DNA from: Antedon mediterranea
Taxonomy: Eukaryota > Echinodermata > Crinoidea > Comatulida > Antedonidae
Direction of reading: 5' to 3'
Length of the DNA stretch: 64,000 nucleotides
NCBI RefSeq assembly: GCF_964355755.1
Contig: NC_092676.1
Coordinates: 1,408,288 to 1,472,287, forward strand
The position numbers and the translations under genes are program-made. The first letter of the stretch is position 1. Each line of letters begins with the position of its first letter. The notes beneath the pieces are model-generated. The model had not been told where the DNA came from. It did not search any database and saw only the letters and a list, made by a program, of their open reading frames with translations. This document shows positions 36,801 through 49,300 of this stretch, one piece after another.

Positions 36801-39800
36801 TTACATTGAAATTTAGAAATGTATTAAGTCAATCTCTTGTGTAATAGACACATATAGTTCGTGTAATGTGTATTAACTATCAGAGACATTAATACCAAAC
36901 ATACGTACAATTAGACATCAATTCGATATTGTTGCAAAGGCGATAGAAAATCACATGATTTTAGCATTTCGACCTTATTTACATTGTTTGGTATGCTATT
37001 GATTATCGTATGAAAACGCATTTAATATGGGGAAACAATCACGAATGGAATTAATTTCCACAACCAACTTAATATATGGACAAGGATTTGCAACGATATA
37101 CCCGAAATACTTTCCCTTTCTGCGATTCGATTGACTTACCAAACAGGCTTAGTAACAATTGAAAGTGAATCCTTGTTGACCCCCTAGCAGATGTGTTCAA
37201 TTAACAAGGGGATGTGGTCGAGTCTTTCTTTTGTCGGCCTAAATTGAAAAGGTACATAGCTTGAGAGGGCAAGCAAGCCCCGGTCATATCTCTGCCATCT
37301 TTTCTCTAACGGCAGGTGAGAATATACGCGTTTCCGTTGTAACGCAATCCAAACGGAACAACGCAAATTAAACGCTTTTCCGTTTTCTGCTGCTCCCTCG
37401 TGTCGTTGACAGGGAGTGACCCTTCAATATCTATGGACTTTTACAGGAAAATGCCTGTGACGCACTATTGACGAATCCAGGGGACATGTTGACTGAATAA
37501 AGCTAAACGATCTTACTAAATAATTCTCACGTTTTAGACAGACACCGAGTCGAGGGACTTCAATATAGGCCTACTGGCCTATGGTACCTTTTTTAAATGC
37601 TCACGATCAGAAAACATTGTGGTCATATCTACGTTTTAGTCACCATATACTTACTTATACTTTTTAAGCATTGTGGTCAATCTACGTTTTAGTCAACCTA
37701 CATTTTCTCTTTCTAAGTATTTTGTAAAAATGTTTCTCTATTTCGAGAAATGTCTCACACTGTAGTTACAAACAACCTGTGCAATTTGGACTAATACACC
37801 TTTTTGCACAAAACAATTAATTAAATAATAATTGTTAGTGTAAAAATGTATAAATTAAATAATTGTAGGCCTACGTAAACTTAAAACGATTCATTGAAAT
37901 GATAAACATTTGTGGGGAGAGAGAGAGGGACGCAATTCGTCGGCGGAAGGAGGAACAATCCTTAAGCGGCATCTTATTCATGTTTATTGAAGTTTAGAAA
38001 TTGTATTCGTGATTTGATTCGTGTATTCGTGATGACCAGTAACTCCTTTTAATACAGTAGAACCTTTTGGACACCCGGTGCCCTAAAAGAAGAGGACAAT
38101 TTTGTTGGTCTGAAGGTGTTTATACATAAATAATAATTAGGTCTACAGGCAAATTTTAGTAAATCTCTGCTTAAACCTCGAATTATCAATTATGAATTTC
38201 AAAATCACAGCCTCTTCTTGCTGAAAGGTCGATCGGAAAACCCGCGTCCTGGTACGCATGCGCGTAAGCGACAAGATGGATAGATTAAATTGTTTATCGA
38301 GACCTTGACATATATCTCATTTTCCAATAAATCTATTCATCGGGGACTAAACTTGTTTTGTTTTATGTAGGTATCTGTCGTATCATATCTGTAATCGTTC
38401 AATTTTAGGATATAGAGATTAGAAATATTAAAATTGTCTAAATATATATTAAAGGGGATCTTTAATAGTGTGTAGTCCGACGTATGGCCACTACTTAATA
38501 GCAGTGATTTATTTACGATGTCACGAATAAGCCTATATTTGTATCGATTAAAAAAAGTGTCGCACCTTTAAATCTCTCTGGAAACCCTGATTTAAGTCCA
38601 GTTAAAATGTTGACATATCTTTGAGGTGTTGTGTGCGCGATTTGAGGTCTAAAACAAAATATTGAATTCATTTATATTTACGACATTCCGGTCTTGTTAT
38701 AGCATTTCGCTCTCAAAGTTTCCCATAAAAAAATTCAAAAAATGAAAGCGCCATCAACGGTAGTGTAAAGTTTTTGATCGATGACGTAATGCAACAACCG
38801 CTTGTTTGAAACTTCATCATTATTTAATATGTAGGTTTATTTCCATCGTTTAATTTCAAAAGAATTTAATTTCCCATAGCAATGTCTCCGAAGGATACAA
38901 CAAGTCTAAAATGTGACGTTTTATAAATATATTGACAGCGAAAAGAGCGCGTATCGCAAAATTTACAGTAGCTCTTTGAAGTATTGTAGGCCTACTTAAA
39001 ACGGGTGACGAGGAGCAATTCAAATGTCATTTCTAATACTCGTAATCGTATTGTGGTTTTGGGAAGTCAAGTCGTAGCGAAGCCGTATTAATTAGAATGA
39101 TGGAATACAAACAAGACGTTTAATTGATGATGTGAAGGGCCTGGCGCCGACACCGGTAGTTGAGTTCAGCTCTAAAGCAAATGCTTAGTTTAAAACAGTT
39201 GTTAGTTAAAGGAGAATTCTTTTCTTCTCGGCGAGGGCGCGATTGAATTTAAAGCAGTATTTTTCCTGTAATTTATTAATGTGGTAGTTCAAACACATAG
39301 GGAACATTCAATTTACAATCATGTAGGCCTACTAAGTTAATAAGTTAAGTTTATGGTTTGAAATAGAGTTAACCAAATACTGCGAAAGCTGTAGAACATC
39401 TTTTTAGGTGAGGTAGAGGCGTTTAATGTTGGTTACCACGCGCAAAGAAGTTCCACGTGACCACTCAAGACGAACTGACGCTTTCGATTGGTCAAATGCG
39501 TTGCGCGTACATCATTACGTTGTGTCTTTTGTGAGAAGGGCTCTTAAATGTGCTGTTTTTGGATCAACTCATTAAGTGATATGTCTACTATGGTATGCCT
39601 TCCTCCCCTTCATTACTCACACCTGCCCTCTCCCTCAATGACCACATCATTATCTATACACGACCTCGTTAAACGTTACACTATAATATTAGAATATTCA
39701 GCCTTATGAGTCACAGATCGATCACTTATACCTCTGACAGGCTGAGCATTCCACAAGTACATAATAACTTAATTATTTGTGCACTTGAAGCAATGCTTTG

Positions 39801-41113
39801 TCAGAGGCTCTTCGCCAAAAAAATGTACGCGTCGTATAACGTACTTCGTGCTCATATTTTACGCGTAATAAATTGTTAGCGTCTATCGAGAGGTGGGGCC
39901 CTGATGAACGCTGAGAGAGAGTCAGAGGAAATGCATTAATAGCTGTGAACGAAAGTAGTTTAGACAGGCAACCTTGGACGGCAGCCAGGCCTAATAATTC
40001 CGATTTATATCGGAGCCAAGTTGTGTACGTTGCATTCCGCCAATGTCGGTGATTTGCTTCGATGATATCTTTAATTGAAAAGTGTTCGGTGTAATAATGA
40101 ATTTTCATGTTCTATGCGAGTGGTGAAATCGAAGTATTTCGATAATAAAGATAAGCTTAATAGACATAGCTAATATAAACATAACCGACTTTCTTTGAAT
40201 TAGCACTTCCGATCGTCCACTGTCAAAGTTGATTATTATCGACAATTAGAGAGTCACGTGTCAATCAACTTTAAACCAATCGTTGATAGATATTCTGATC
40301 ACATGGTACTAACGTCACGCAATGCTAGTAGTAATGTAATAGTATAATAATATTTATTTAATGTAACATGTTTATCTAAACCACATACACGAGTACAGAG
40401 GCCTGACGTGACGTGTTGGTGTTTTTATGGGGTGTACATTTAAACAGTATATGACTCGATTTTTTCTCTTGTCAAATTTGTTGTTTCTTGTGATATTAAA
40501 GAATTGCAATTACTCAGAGTAGCATATAGGCCTAGTGTCTATTGGCATCGGTAAATTCCCGAGCGGCATTGATACCTACACAGAGAGGTCCCCAAAAAAG
40601 CTAATTGTTTCTGGAACCAATCCTAATATTTTCTAAAAAGATCTGGTTTTTAAAATATTCTCAATGTACCGCTTTCATACGGTTTAATACGCCACGATCT
40701 AACCTATTCTCGAATAAGTTGGCATATACAGTATAGGCCTAGAACAATCCAAGGCTATATGAAACGATAAAGATAACGCCAGCCAATCTCATATCTTCAC
40801 AATCCGGTTTTGTCAATCAGTTCTGTGTTGATGTTCCACCACTTCCCATCCCCTTCTTATAAATATGAATTATTTTATATTGTGTGATGACATCTGTTTT
40901 TGTTGTTTTACACTTTTTTTTTGCTGAATCAGTATATTTTGTATTATATTATTTGGCATGAGTTCAGTGAACAACATGCCAAGCTGAATGAGTATCAGGA
41001 AGAAGACGTGTTCCGTAAACAAGCCCAGACTATTAGATAACAATCAAGTATGTTTCCTTGGCGTTCCATACATTGGTGACTCATTCCATGTTGTAAAATA
41101 TATAATAAATATT

Positions 41114-41283
41114 CTTCTCTTGTCTACACTATAAAACTTTATTTGACAAAAAAATGTAATGTGCCCATATATGGACACGATGATGTCATATCACTACCAT
41201 ATTTGAGTATTAGGCCTACTGCAATATTTGGCCACATCATACATGTTTTGTCAAACTAGTTTGATAGTGTAGACAGAGCTTAA
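41114..41283 (-). mobile_element. MITE-A copy 11
   Basis: Reverse orientation, both termini present. One of its two internal units is altered by a TAGGCCTA palindrome (about 41211-41218). Confidence 0.88.
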
Positions 41284-42009
41284 AATATGAGAAAGCCGAC
41301 TCTATGCATCCAACACATTTGGGATGATCTTAATATTTTTCGTGACCTAGTTAAAAATAAATCTTAATATGTCATTTAAAAGATTCACATCTTGGAAATT
41401 GCCGAATTTGAAATCACCGAATTAAGAATTGATAACACTATTTTATTGTAGTACTATAATGAGGGGCTTAAATAGTGTCAGTATAGAAAATTGACACTTA
41501 ACACAGGCACGTGTATTGTTTCTATGATACTGTAGTGTATTTTATTTTCAATATCAATCCATTTTACTTTTTAATGGAGATTGTCAAATACACAACGCCC
41601 CAACTTAGCATAAACGCCCTCTCTTGGGAGAAAACTTCCGAAACAAAGTTTCAAGTTGTAGGCACACAATGCATGTTTAATATCCCAGGAGAGGTCAGTT
41701 GCTAAGACTTGATCTGTGCCCCTGATATGCACCAAGTCTTTAAACAAAACTTTGTTAAGAATTAATTCATTGTTTGGAATGACATGTGAGAATGCGTCAC
41801 GTCAACACGTCCAATACACGTACGTTTTATTTTGTCTTTTCGTTCTCTAAATAATACAAAGATGAAAAGTATATAAATAACCTATTAATTGTAATTTATT
41901 TATTTTCAATGGTGTCTCCCGATCCAAACCATTCAAATTTAGAAAAGTGAGGATGTTAAAATCTTGAAAGCTGGAAAAAAGTGAACCTTTAAATTAAAAA
42001 AAAATATAT

Positions 42010-42196
42010 ACACAATCGAGCAACAGAACACTAAACTCGCCTTACCAAGATAGAAACTCATAACAGTCTTTGATCTTATGTCTGTCTGTATATATTCTCC
42101 GCGACGCGCGGTGTCTGATAAGGGGCGTGGAACTGATCGTGTCGCATCCACAGATAAACCTTTTGATCTCCGGAGCTCAGCATTATGTTGTTAAAT
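42010..42196 (-). mobile_element. MITE-B copy 1
   Basis: Shares CTCGCCTTACCAAGATAG, AACAGTCTTTGATCTTATG and CTCCGGAGCTCAGCAT with 48218-48411 (opposite strand) and 56996-57165. The ends are inverted repeats around GAGCTC (best seen in the 48.2 kb copy). Confidence 0.75.
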
Positions 42197-42374
42197 TGCC
42201 TTGGTACTAGTAATACTACTGATTAGATTGCGTCGATGCTTAACACAATTCGAAACATCTTGATCAAGTGCTTATTGTTACAGGAGGCCTATGTATTGTT
42301 TGAACACTAAAAACGATATGATGTTCAGCACATTAATTCTCGTTAGTATGTTCTTTTGTAGTTAGCGTGCCTCC

Positions 42375-42533
42375 TTAAGCGTGGTTCCCACTAGAACGTA
42401 ACGCAAGGACGTAAACGCAACGCAAGCGTTTTAACCAATGGCAAGCGAATATAAGCCATCGCTTGTGATTGGTCAATTCACTTGCGTTGCGTTACGTCCT
42501 TGTGTTGCGTCGCTAGTGGGAACCACGCTTTAA
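42375..42533. mobile_element. MITE-C copy 1 (long inverted repeat)
   Basis: Nearly the whole element folds back on itself: TTAAGCGTGGTTCCCACTAG pairs with CTAGTGGGAACCACGCTTTA, and inner arms ACGTAACGCAAGGACGTAA and CGCAACGCAAGCG pair with TTGCGTTGCGTTACGTCC. TTAA/TTTAA flanks resemble those of MITE-A. A diverged copy is at 63177-63367. Confidence 0.88.
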
Positions 42534-43380
42534 TGTTCGTTTGGCGTTACTATTATTCTGTTTACATGGCATGAAATATTATAAGACATTAAAAAAACTT
42601 CAGAACAGTAGGCCTATGCAAACATTATGGGGATAGACGATGATAGTGTGCAGCAGCAGGAAATATGTTTGTGATCGTCGCTCGATATCACGCTCAATTT
42701 AGCATATCATGTAAAAAAGGTTATACTGTCATATAATACATTTAGATTGTGAAAGATTATTGGTTGGTTTGGCTGCTGGTGAACACGTGACATTTCACAT
42801 TCATCAATGAGTATACCAGATGGTGGTGATATGCCAATGACATTCGTTTACCGTAAAAGGAAATTTGACTTCCTTATTTGGCCTCTTTTACCTTATTTGG
42901 CGCTGTATAGCAGTTTTGTTGGCAACTGTAGTAAGCAACTATTAAATTAAATTTTAAGAAGCGTGGGATAAGCAGGGGACTTTTGGGGTGTGGGTTGTGT
43001 TGGAAGAAGGTTTAGATAAATTCATAATCACTATTTTCAATAAATAAACAGTAAAACAACACCATAATAGCCATTGGTAACATGTATTTTAATGAAAAAA
43101 ATACATGAATTGGTAGCACCTAGACTTGCCTCAAGTCTTTTTTAATTGGCTTTGTTAGTCTACCAGTCGGCGTTTCGATTTTTGTCCGAAAATACGAGCT
43201 AATGTATTATACGTATGAAACGCCATATGTGCCAAAATATTTATCTTTTTACTAATTTCGATCCACAACCAAGGCTTCAGCCATGTTTAGTCAATATTGC
43301 ACAATATGTTACTCTATATCATCAAGTTTATTCAATTCAATTACTTAATTGTCCAGTTTATAATGTACTGTAGTATCTAT

Positions 43381-43386
43381 TTTATT
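43381..43386 (-). terminator. Poly(A) signal of DGCR6
   Basis: AATAAA on the minus strand, 8 nt past the TGA stop, so the 3' UTR would be very short. Confidence 0.6.
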
Positions 43387-43393
43387 AACAATA

Positions 43394-44693
43394 TCACGTA
43401 ACTATTTGATATTTATTTCGTAATTTGATAATAAATTGTAATAGGTACATCTGTAATTTGATTTCTTGAGGATTGGTGGTGGGGAAGAAGCCAAGAACCC
43501 CGCTCTCTTGTAGCGTCACCTGTTGTTCATTCACGCGTTCATCCAACTGATTTACAATTTTTTCATCTAAGTTCTGAAGCTCTTCTTTTAGTCTTTCTTC
43601 AAGTTCCTATTATTATAATAAACAAAATATTTATATTAATGAAACCCGTAATGAAACCATCCAATATATACCAGAGATATATTGTCGGATAGAGGGCGAA
43701 ATACAAAGAGATGAGAGGTACCTCCATATTATGTTATATTAAAATGTACTGCAAATAAAAACATCAAACCAGTTTAGTTTTTTATTAATTTGTCTATATG
43801 TAAAACATGCAGCATCTATACCTCCCTGTACATTATAATAGTTGCCAATGGTGGAATACTCGCCTGTTTTTCCCTCTCATTGGTTGCCTTGACAACATTC
43901 AAGTGATGCAGTCTGTTCTGACATGCTAGTAAATTAGCTTGGTGCATTCTTGCTTGTTCCAACTTTTGAACTGAAAAAACCTCTTTCTGTTAATTTTACT
44001 TTTCACATGTTTTTTTTTTTGTGATGTAGTGCAATTTACTGTACTAATTTATGTATTTAAATATAGAGGGCAGCAAACATTGATATTGCATGTACCACAC
44101 TACCAAACTGGTTTGACAAAAAAAGTGTGATGTGCACAAATATGGTAGTGATATGACATCATTATGTCCATATATGGGCATATTTTTTTTGTGATAGTGT
44201 AGGCTTTAGATTTTTATATTGAAAGAATATTACAAGTAATTTATTGAAATAAACCTTTAATTGAATTTAGCAGTTTAGAACGCTGATCTAGCATCTTTTT
44301 TTCAGTCATTTGTTGAATTTCTTCCAAGTACTGAACAATTTCAAAAACGGTTCCATCAAGCAGAGCAAAGGCAAGATTTGACAATGTTGTATATGGAAGT
44401 CTTTGCTGGAAACTTCTGTAAAAAAAAAATTCATTTAAAAAAATCATATTATTGATCCCATTATTAGGTTCCCTATTAATGAAAATTGTACCATGAATTT
44501 GAATTTTTTTTTTTAAATCTAGATTGGATGATTATTGATTAAAATATATTTTTGTTAATTTCATATCTGCTATGCCATCAACTTACAAGGGTAAATCTCT
44601 AGACATTTCTTGAAAATCATTTAGCAATGCGTAATGTCGGTCTTGCTTTTCTTTATTAGAATAGTCTCCTCCAGATGATGATGATGGTTCCAT
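43394..44693 (-). CDS. DGCR6: DGCR6 family protein
   Basis: Four exons (minus strand): 44587-44693, 44255-44415, 43864-43970, 43394-43606; 195 aa (human ~220). The conserved N-terminal block [15 protein letters not shown] and [12 protein letters not shown] is present, then E-I-Q-x-x-T-E-K, a long Glu/Gln/Leu-rich coiled-coil region, and the C-terminal block [11 protein letters not shown]. These are the hallmarks of DGCR6, a protein whose vertebrate members are linked to neural crest and to GABA-B receptor trafficking; the molecular role is poorly known. Intron 3 uses a GC donor (CAG|GCGAGT), the only choice that keeps phase 0. A MITE-A lies in intron 2. The start Met lies in a Ser-rich lead (M-E-P-S-S-S-S). 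Its 5' side faces importin-alpha 1.7 kb away. Confidence 0.93.
44090..44209 (+). mobile_element. MITE-A copy 12 (DGCR6 intron 2)
   Basis: Short copy with one internal unit. Both termini have degenerated (ACCACACTACCAAACTGG; TGATAGTGTAGGCTTTAG). Confidence 0.82.
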
Positions 44694-46387
44694 CTTCTCA
44701 GATCTTATTCCTTCCTAGTACTACTAGTAGTATAGTAGTGTAGGTCTAACTAGGCTGGAATCTAGGGGGAAAATGTTTTACTTTAGTTCCACATAATTCT
44801 TCATAAAGATTAAGTCTAGGCCTAATTTAATCTCAACTTAAAAGAGTAAGGGTAAAGTTCAGGTAAAACAGTGTATGGATGGGGGCGAAACGACTCGAGC
44901 GAGAGTTTAACACTACAGCAGAGCAATACAACAGGCGACACAAACATCAGATACTCTATCAGGCCTACGCTAAGCCTAGACCGATTTTGTGAAATTGAAG
45001 GCTACCAGCATCATCCCAACTACAGAAAAATTATTAAAAAAACATAATATTGGGATTCGTTGGTTTAATTTACCCTATTTAGTCCTACTAAACGTAATTT
45101 ATAAAGTCCTGTCCTGATTTTGACCTTTTGGCCGACTTCTTCTTTAAAAATTAATGTAGCGCCCTCTTTGGCAAAACATACTTCCGGTGGTAATTTAAAA
45201 AACGTTGATGGATCATATGGAGTAATATTCAAGGAAACCCTTATTTATTAATGTTTTTTATAATTAAATACTAATTACATTACATTTAATGTTACTTTAC
45301 CGAAATTATTTGAAGTTATAGTCTAGAAAATAGCTAAATAAAGCATGCCCTGTTTAGCGCCTCCTACCTGCTGCTGAACAACTAGCCAATCACAGTCTGC
45401 TATTTTGTCCCTTTAAATCTCGCTCAAATTTTAAAATTTTAATTCTCAGCTGGTTTTCAGAGAGAGGTGAGCGTGTTTTTTTGATGATGATTTTTTTTTT
45501 CATAATTTGTTTTATTTCTAATTATTAATCCATTATTAATGTTAATTTAAGTTGTTCTTGATTTATTGTTTTCTTTTTATCGGTTATTTTAAGTTTGATA
45601 TTGAATTTATTTCATTTAAAAATCATACACCACGAGAAAGAGATCATAACTTGTTTTACACGCGGCTGCTACACAGTTTTAGTGCAGCGCCGTCTTAGTT
45701 GTCTAGAATCTTCCTATGGCTAGGCTAGTGAGGGTACCTAAACTAGAGGTTTATATTTACAGTATAGGCTAGGCTGGGTCTAGGCTAGGCCTAGGCTAGC
45801 TAGCCTAGGTTTTAATTACCCTTAGTTAGTAGACTAGCTAGGCCTGTAGAGCCTACCTAGGCTAGGCCTAGTATAAGTAGGCTAGCCCTCTAGGTAGGTT
45901 TAGGCCTACCTACTAGACCTTAGGCTAACTCGAATCTCTGTATTTTTTCTAATCTCTGTTCTGACATTGCTTTTTTTTTGCTATTTAAAAAATGTAAATA
46001 GAATAGAAATGAATGTGTGGAGATAATTGATGATATTGATAAATCATAAATGATGTGCAGAAAACTGCTAAGGTGGTCTAGCCTTGCCTAAATAAATTCA
46101 AAGTAGGCCTAGCCTAGAACTAGGCCTACATGTCATGATAATAGATAGGACTCTTCTTAATCTTGGTAAACACAAGCAATTTCCTGGAAACCTGAATAAT
46201 GATGCATATTAGACTGTATAAAAACTATATAAGCCTAGTAGTGTAGTCCTACTCCATTATTAAAAATTAACATTACAAATACAATTTTTAAATTTTTTTT
46301 TTTTCTTTTATTTCTTCAAGTATCAAAAATAAATTTTATAGTCACTCAGTTTTTCATCGAAACCGTTAGACACATAAACAACCAATC
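44694..46387. promoter_or_regulatory. Divergent DGCR6 / importin-alpha upstream region
   Basis: The two start codons are 1.7 kb apart. A CCAAT box (AGCCAATCACAG, about 45383-45394) lies ~75 bp upstream of a likely noncoding first exon of importin-alpha that ends TTTTCAGAGAGAG|GTGAGC at 45466. The second 5'-UTR exon would start at 46321 after TTTCTTCAAG and run into the ATG at 46388. No TATA box is evident. The intron in between contains the CTAG/AGGCCT-rich block. Confidence 0.5.
45715..45935. repeat. CTAG / TAGGCCTA-rich low-complexity block
   Basis: Dense short palindromes (TAGGCTAGGC, CTAGGCCTAG, GCTAGCTAGC, TAGGCCTA) with no fixed period, in the 5'-UTR intron of importin-alpha. Single TAGGCCTA sites are scattered through much of the window. 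Confidence 0.8.
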
Positions 46388-49300
46388 ATGTCGAACCAAG
46401 AAAACCGAATGAAATCCTTCAAGAACAAAGGTCGCGACAACCAGGTATACATTTTTTTTTATTACTGTATTAACAAATTTTATCTAAAATAAATGGTAAA
46501 GTGTCACATTAAATTTTATCCTTTTTTTTAAACACAGGAAATGAGACGAAGGAGAGCAGACGTTTCTGTGGAGCTAAGAAAAAGTCGCAAAAATGACCAG
46601 CTTCTAAAAAGGAGAAACGTGACCGTTGATAATGAACCCACAAGTCCGCTCCAACAACAAAAACAGGTTTGTTATTAAGCTTGCTTTAGCCATTGATCTG
46701 CTGATTGTATATTAATACATCATAATTATTCTTTTTTTAAAGTAAAAAATTTGAAAGTTAGCAAGATAGCTATTCTGGTTAAAAAGCTGAGAATTTCTTC
46801 TTTCTTTTTTTCCAATTTTAGTTATAAAGATTTTAAAGATAATGATTAATTCAGGAAAAAATGCATTTTCAACATCTTTTGTTTGATAATATAAAATAAT
46901 GTCTACACTATCAAATATGGTAGTGATATGACATCATCATGTCCATATATGGGCACATCACATTTGTTGTCACATCAAGTTTGATAGTGTAAACAGAGCT
47001 TAAGTTAACCATCTAATGACAGCTTTTCTCTTAACTATATTTAGCCCACCAATCAATTGTCCACATCAGAGATTGTGCAAGGTTTGAAAACTGTCAATTT
47101 CAAGGACACCAAAGCGTTATTCTTGGCGGTGCAAGCCATAAGAAAGCTGCTTTCACGTGAACTTCATCCTCCGATTAACGAAGTCATTGATGCTGACATC
47201 ATACCGGTATTGAAAGCGCTTCTAGATCGTAATGATGAGTATGTTGGTTTGTGTGATGTCTATTGTCCTCCTTAATTTTAAAGCCAAACCTATAACAACT
47301 TCTGTGATACAGCCAGCCCCTATTAGGACCAGTTGCCTCCTTTTACAGGCACCACATGTGGCACTATTATTTGACTGTGATACCGTCCTTCAATGCTACA
47401 CATTTGATGTAAATACAGTGTTCTTCATTTTATTGTAATTATTTAGACCCAGCATTCAGTTTGAAGCCGCCTGGGCTTTAACCAACATAGCATCTGGTAC
47501 ATCAGATCAGACAAGGACAGTGGTAAATTCCGGAGCTGTGCCAGAGTTCATTAAACTGCTCTCATCACCACATAAAAATGTGAGTGAGCAAGCTGTTTGG
47601 GCTCTAGGAAATATCGCAGGTAATTTCTCTTTACAAAAATAAGTTTACCTAGGCAATGTGGACCAAGAAGATTTTTGGGAAATTCACATTCTAACTAGGG
47701 ACCTGTCTACACTATCAAACTAGTTACCCAAATATGGTAGTGATATGCCCAAATATGGTAGTGATGTGCCCAAATATGGTAGTGATATGCTCAAATATGG
47801 TAGTGATATGACATCATCATGTCCATATATGGGCACATCACATCTTTTTGTCACATAAAGTGTAGACAAGACATTTGAAAAATATATTTAAAAAAACTTT
47901 TTCTTCCAGGTGATGGACCTGATATGAGAGACTATGTAATTCGCAACGGGGTAATCCCGCCCCTAAAAGCTTTGATTGGTCCAGACACCGCTGCAACTTT
48001 TCTACGCAACATCACATGGACATTTTCCAATCTGTGTCGTAACAAGAACCCGTCGCCACCAGCAGCGGTAGCACAAGCCGTTCTACCCACTTTGACTGAT
48101 CTCATTTATCACTGTGATAATGAAGTACTTGCAGATGCATGCTGGGCACTATCATACCTCACAGACGGCACCAACGATAGAATTCAGGTAACAATTTAAC
48201 CATTTGATCAAGGCAATCTAACAATCGGGATGCTGAGCTCCGGAGATCAAAGGGTTTATCTGTGGCTGTGACACGATCAGTTTAGACACCGCATGTCACA
48301 GATTATGTACATGGTATAGAACTGTTGATATTTGTTGCAGCCAGACATAAGATCAAAGGACTGTTACGACTTCCTATCTAGGCAAGGCGAGCTCAGTGTC
48401 CTGTTGTTAGGACTGCCTTGGCTTGAAGTTTCTTTAGCCATTATGAATGAAACAAGCACGAATGTGCAATACTCGGGGTACAGCGAAAGAAGCTGTAATG
48501 ACGTCATAAGACCGGATGTAACGTCACATACACATTAATAACCGCGCTACCAAATACTGCTATACGGTACCATCTTCGTGACGTCATGGCTGCATCCGGT
48601 ATGAAATTACAAAATCCGGCTCTATAGCTTTGAGGACATGTCCCTGTAGTATATTCATATGCTAAATCCGAGCTCAATACTACAATAGTGTCCAGATGGA
48701 GAAAATGAGTAAGTACTAGACTCGGGTACCCCGAGTTAAAATAGTAGGGACATTTAAAAATTTTTAAATATTTATAAAATTTATTTTTCCATTGTAGCAA
48801 GTTGTTGCTGCCAATGTAATTCCACGACTTGTTCATCTTCTTAGCTGTGGTGAAGTGTCCGTTATGGTGAGTGTTTATTCAAGTAGTTTTAAATAAATTT
48901 TATGTTATATATCGTGGCTATAGTAAATTTAAGAGAGATTGAAGCAATTTTTTAAATGTCATGTAATTGTAATATTTCAGACACCATCACTACGAGCTCT
49001 TGGCAACATTGTTACTGGAACTGATGAGCAAACACAGGTATGGGAGTTCTTTTTTACTGCTTGAGCTCTGTCTACACTTTCATTGTCAAAGAGTAATGTG
49101 AAAAAAAAATGTGATGTGCCCATATATGGACATGTCACATCACACTTTTTTGATAGTGTAGACAGAACTTAAGTTGGCAAATAAATATATAATTTCTATT
49201 TTTTTCTACAATATGTATATTTATTGCTCACTGTATTCCTATTCAGCCCTTAAAAACAAATTCTAAAAACATTTGAATACTGTGCACTCTTTTTCAGGCT

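Larger units (their letters stand above)
31830..43393. other. Large intergenic region between GS-HQR and DGCR6
   Basis: No exon could be supported. 31.9-33.0 kb holds two minisatellites directly after the GS-HQR stop. 33.4-41.0 kb is mostly non-repetitive, with a visibly higher GC and CpG content than the flanks, an 86-bp tandem array, frequent TAGGCCTA palindromes and no MITE-A copy. 41.1-42.5 kb holds one copy each of MITE-A, B and C. A 111-codon minus-strand ORF at 39773-40108 has no recognisable domain or splice context. The CpG-richer part may be regulatory or an unrecognised noncoding gene; nothing decides it. Confidence 0.5.

Noticed and set aside
39773-40108. 111-codon minus-strand ORF
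   Set aside because: No recognisable domain, no splice context or poly(A) signal tied to it, and it lies in GC-richer DNA where long chance ORFs are more frequent.
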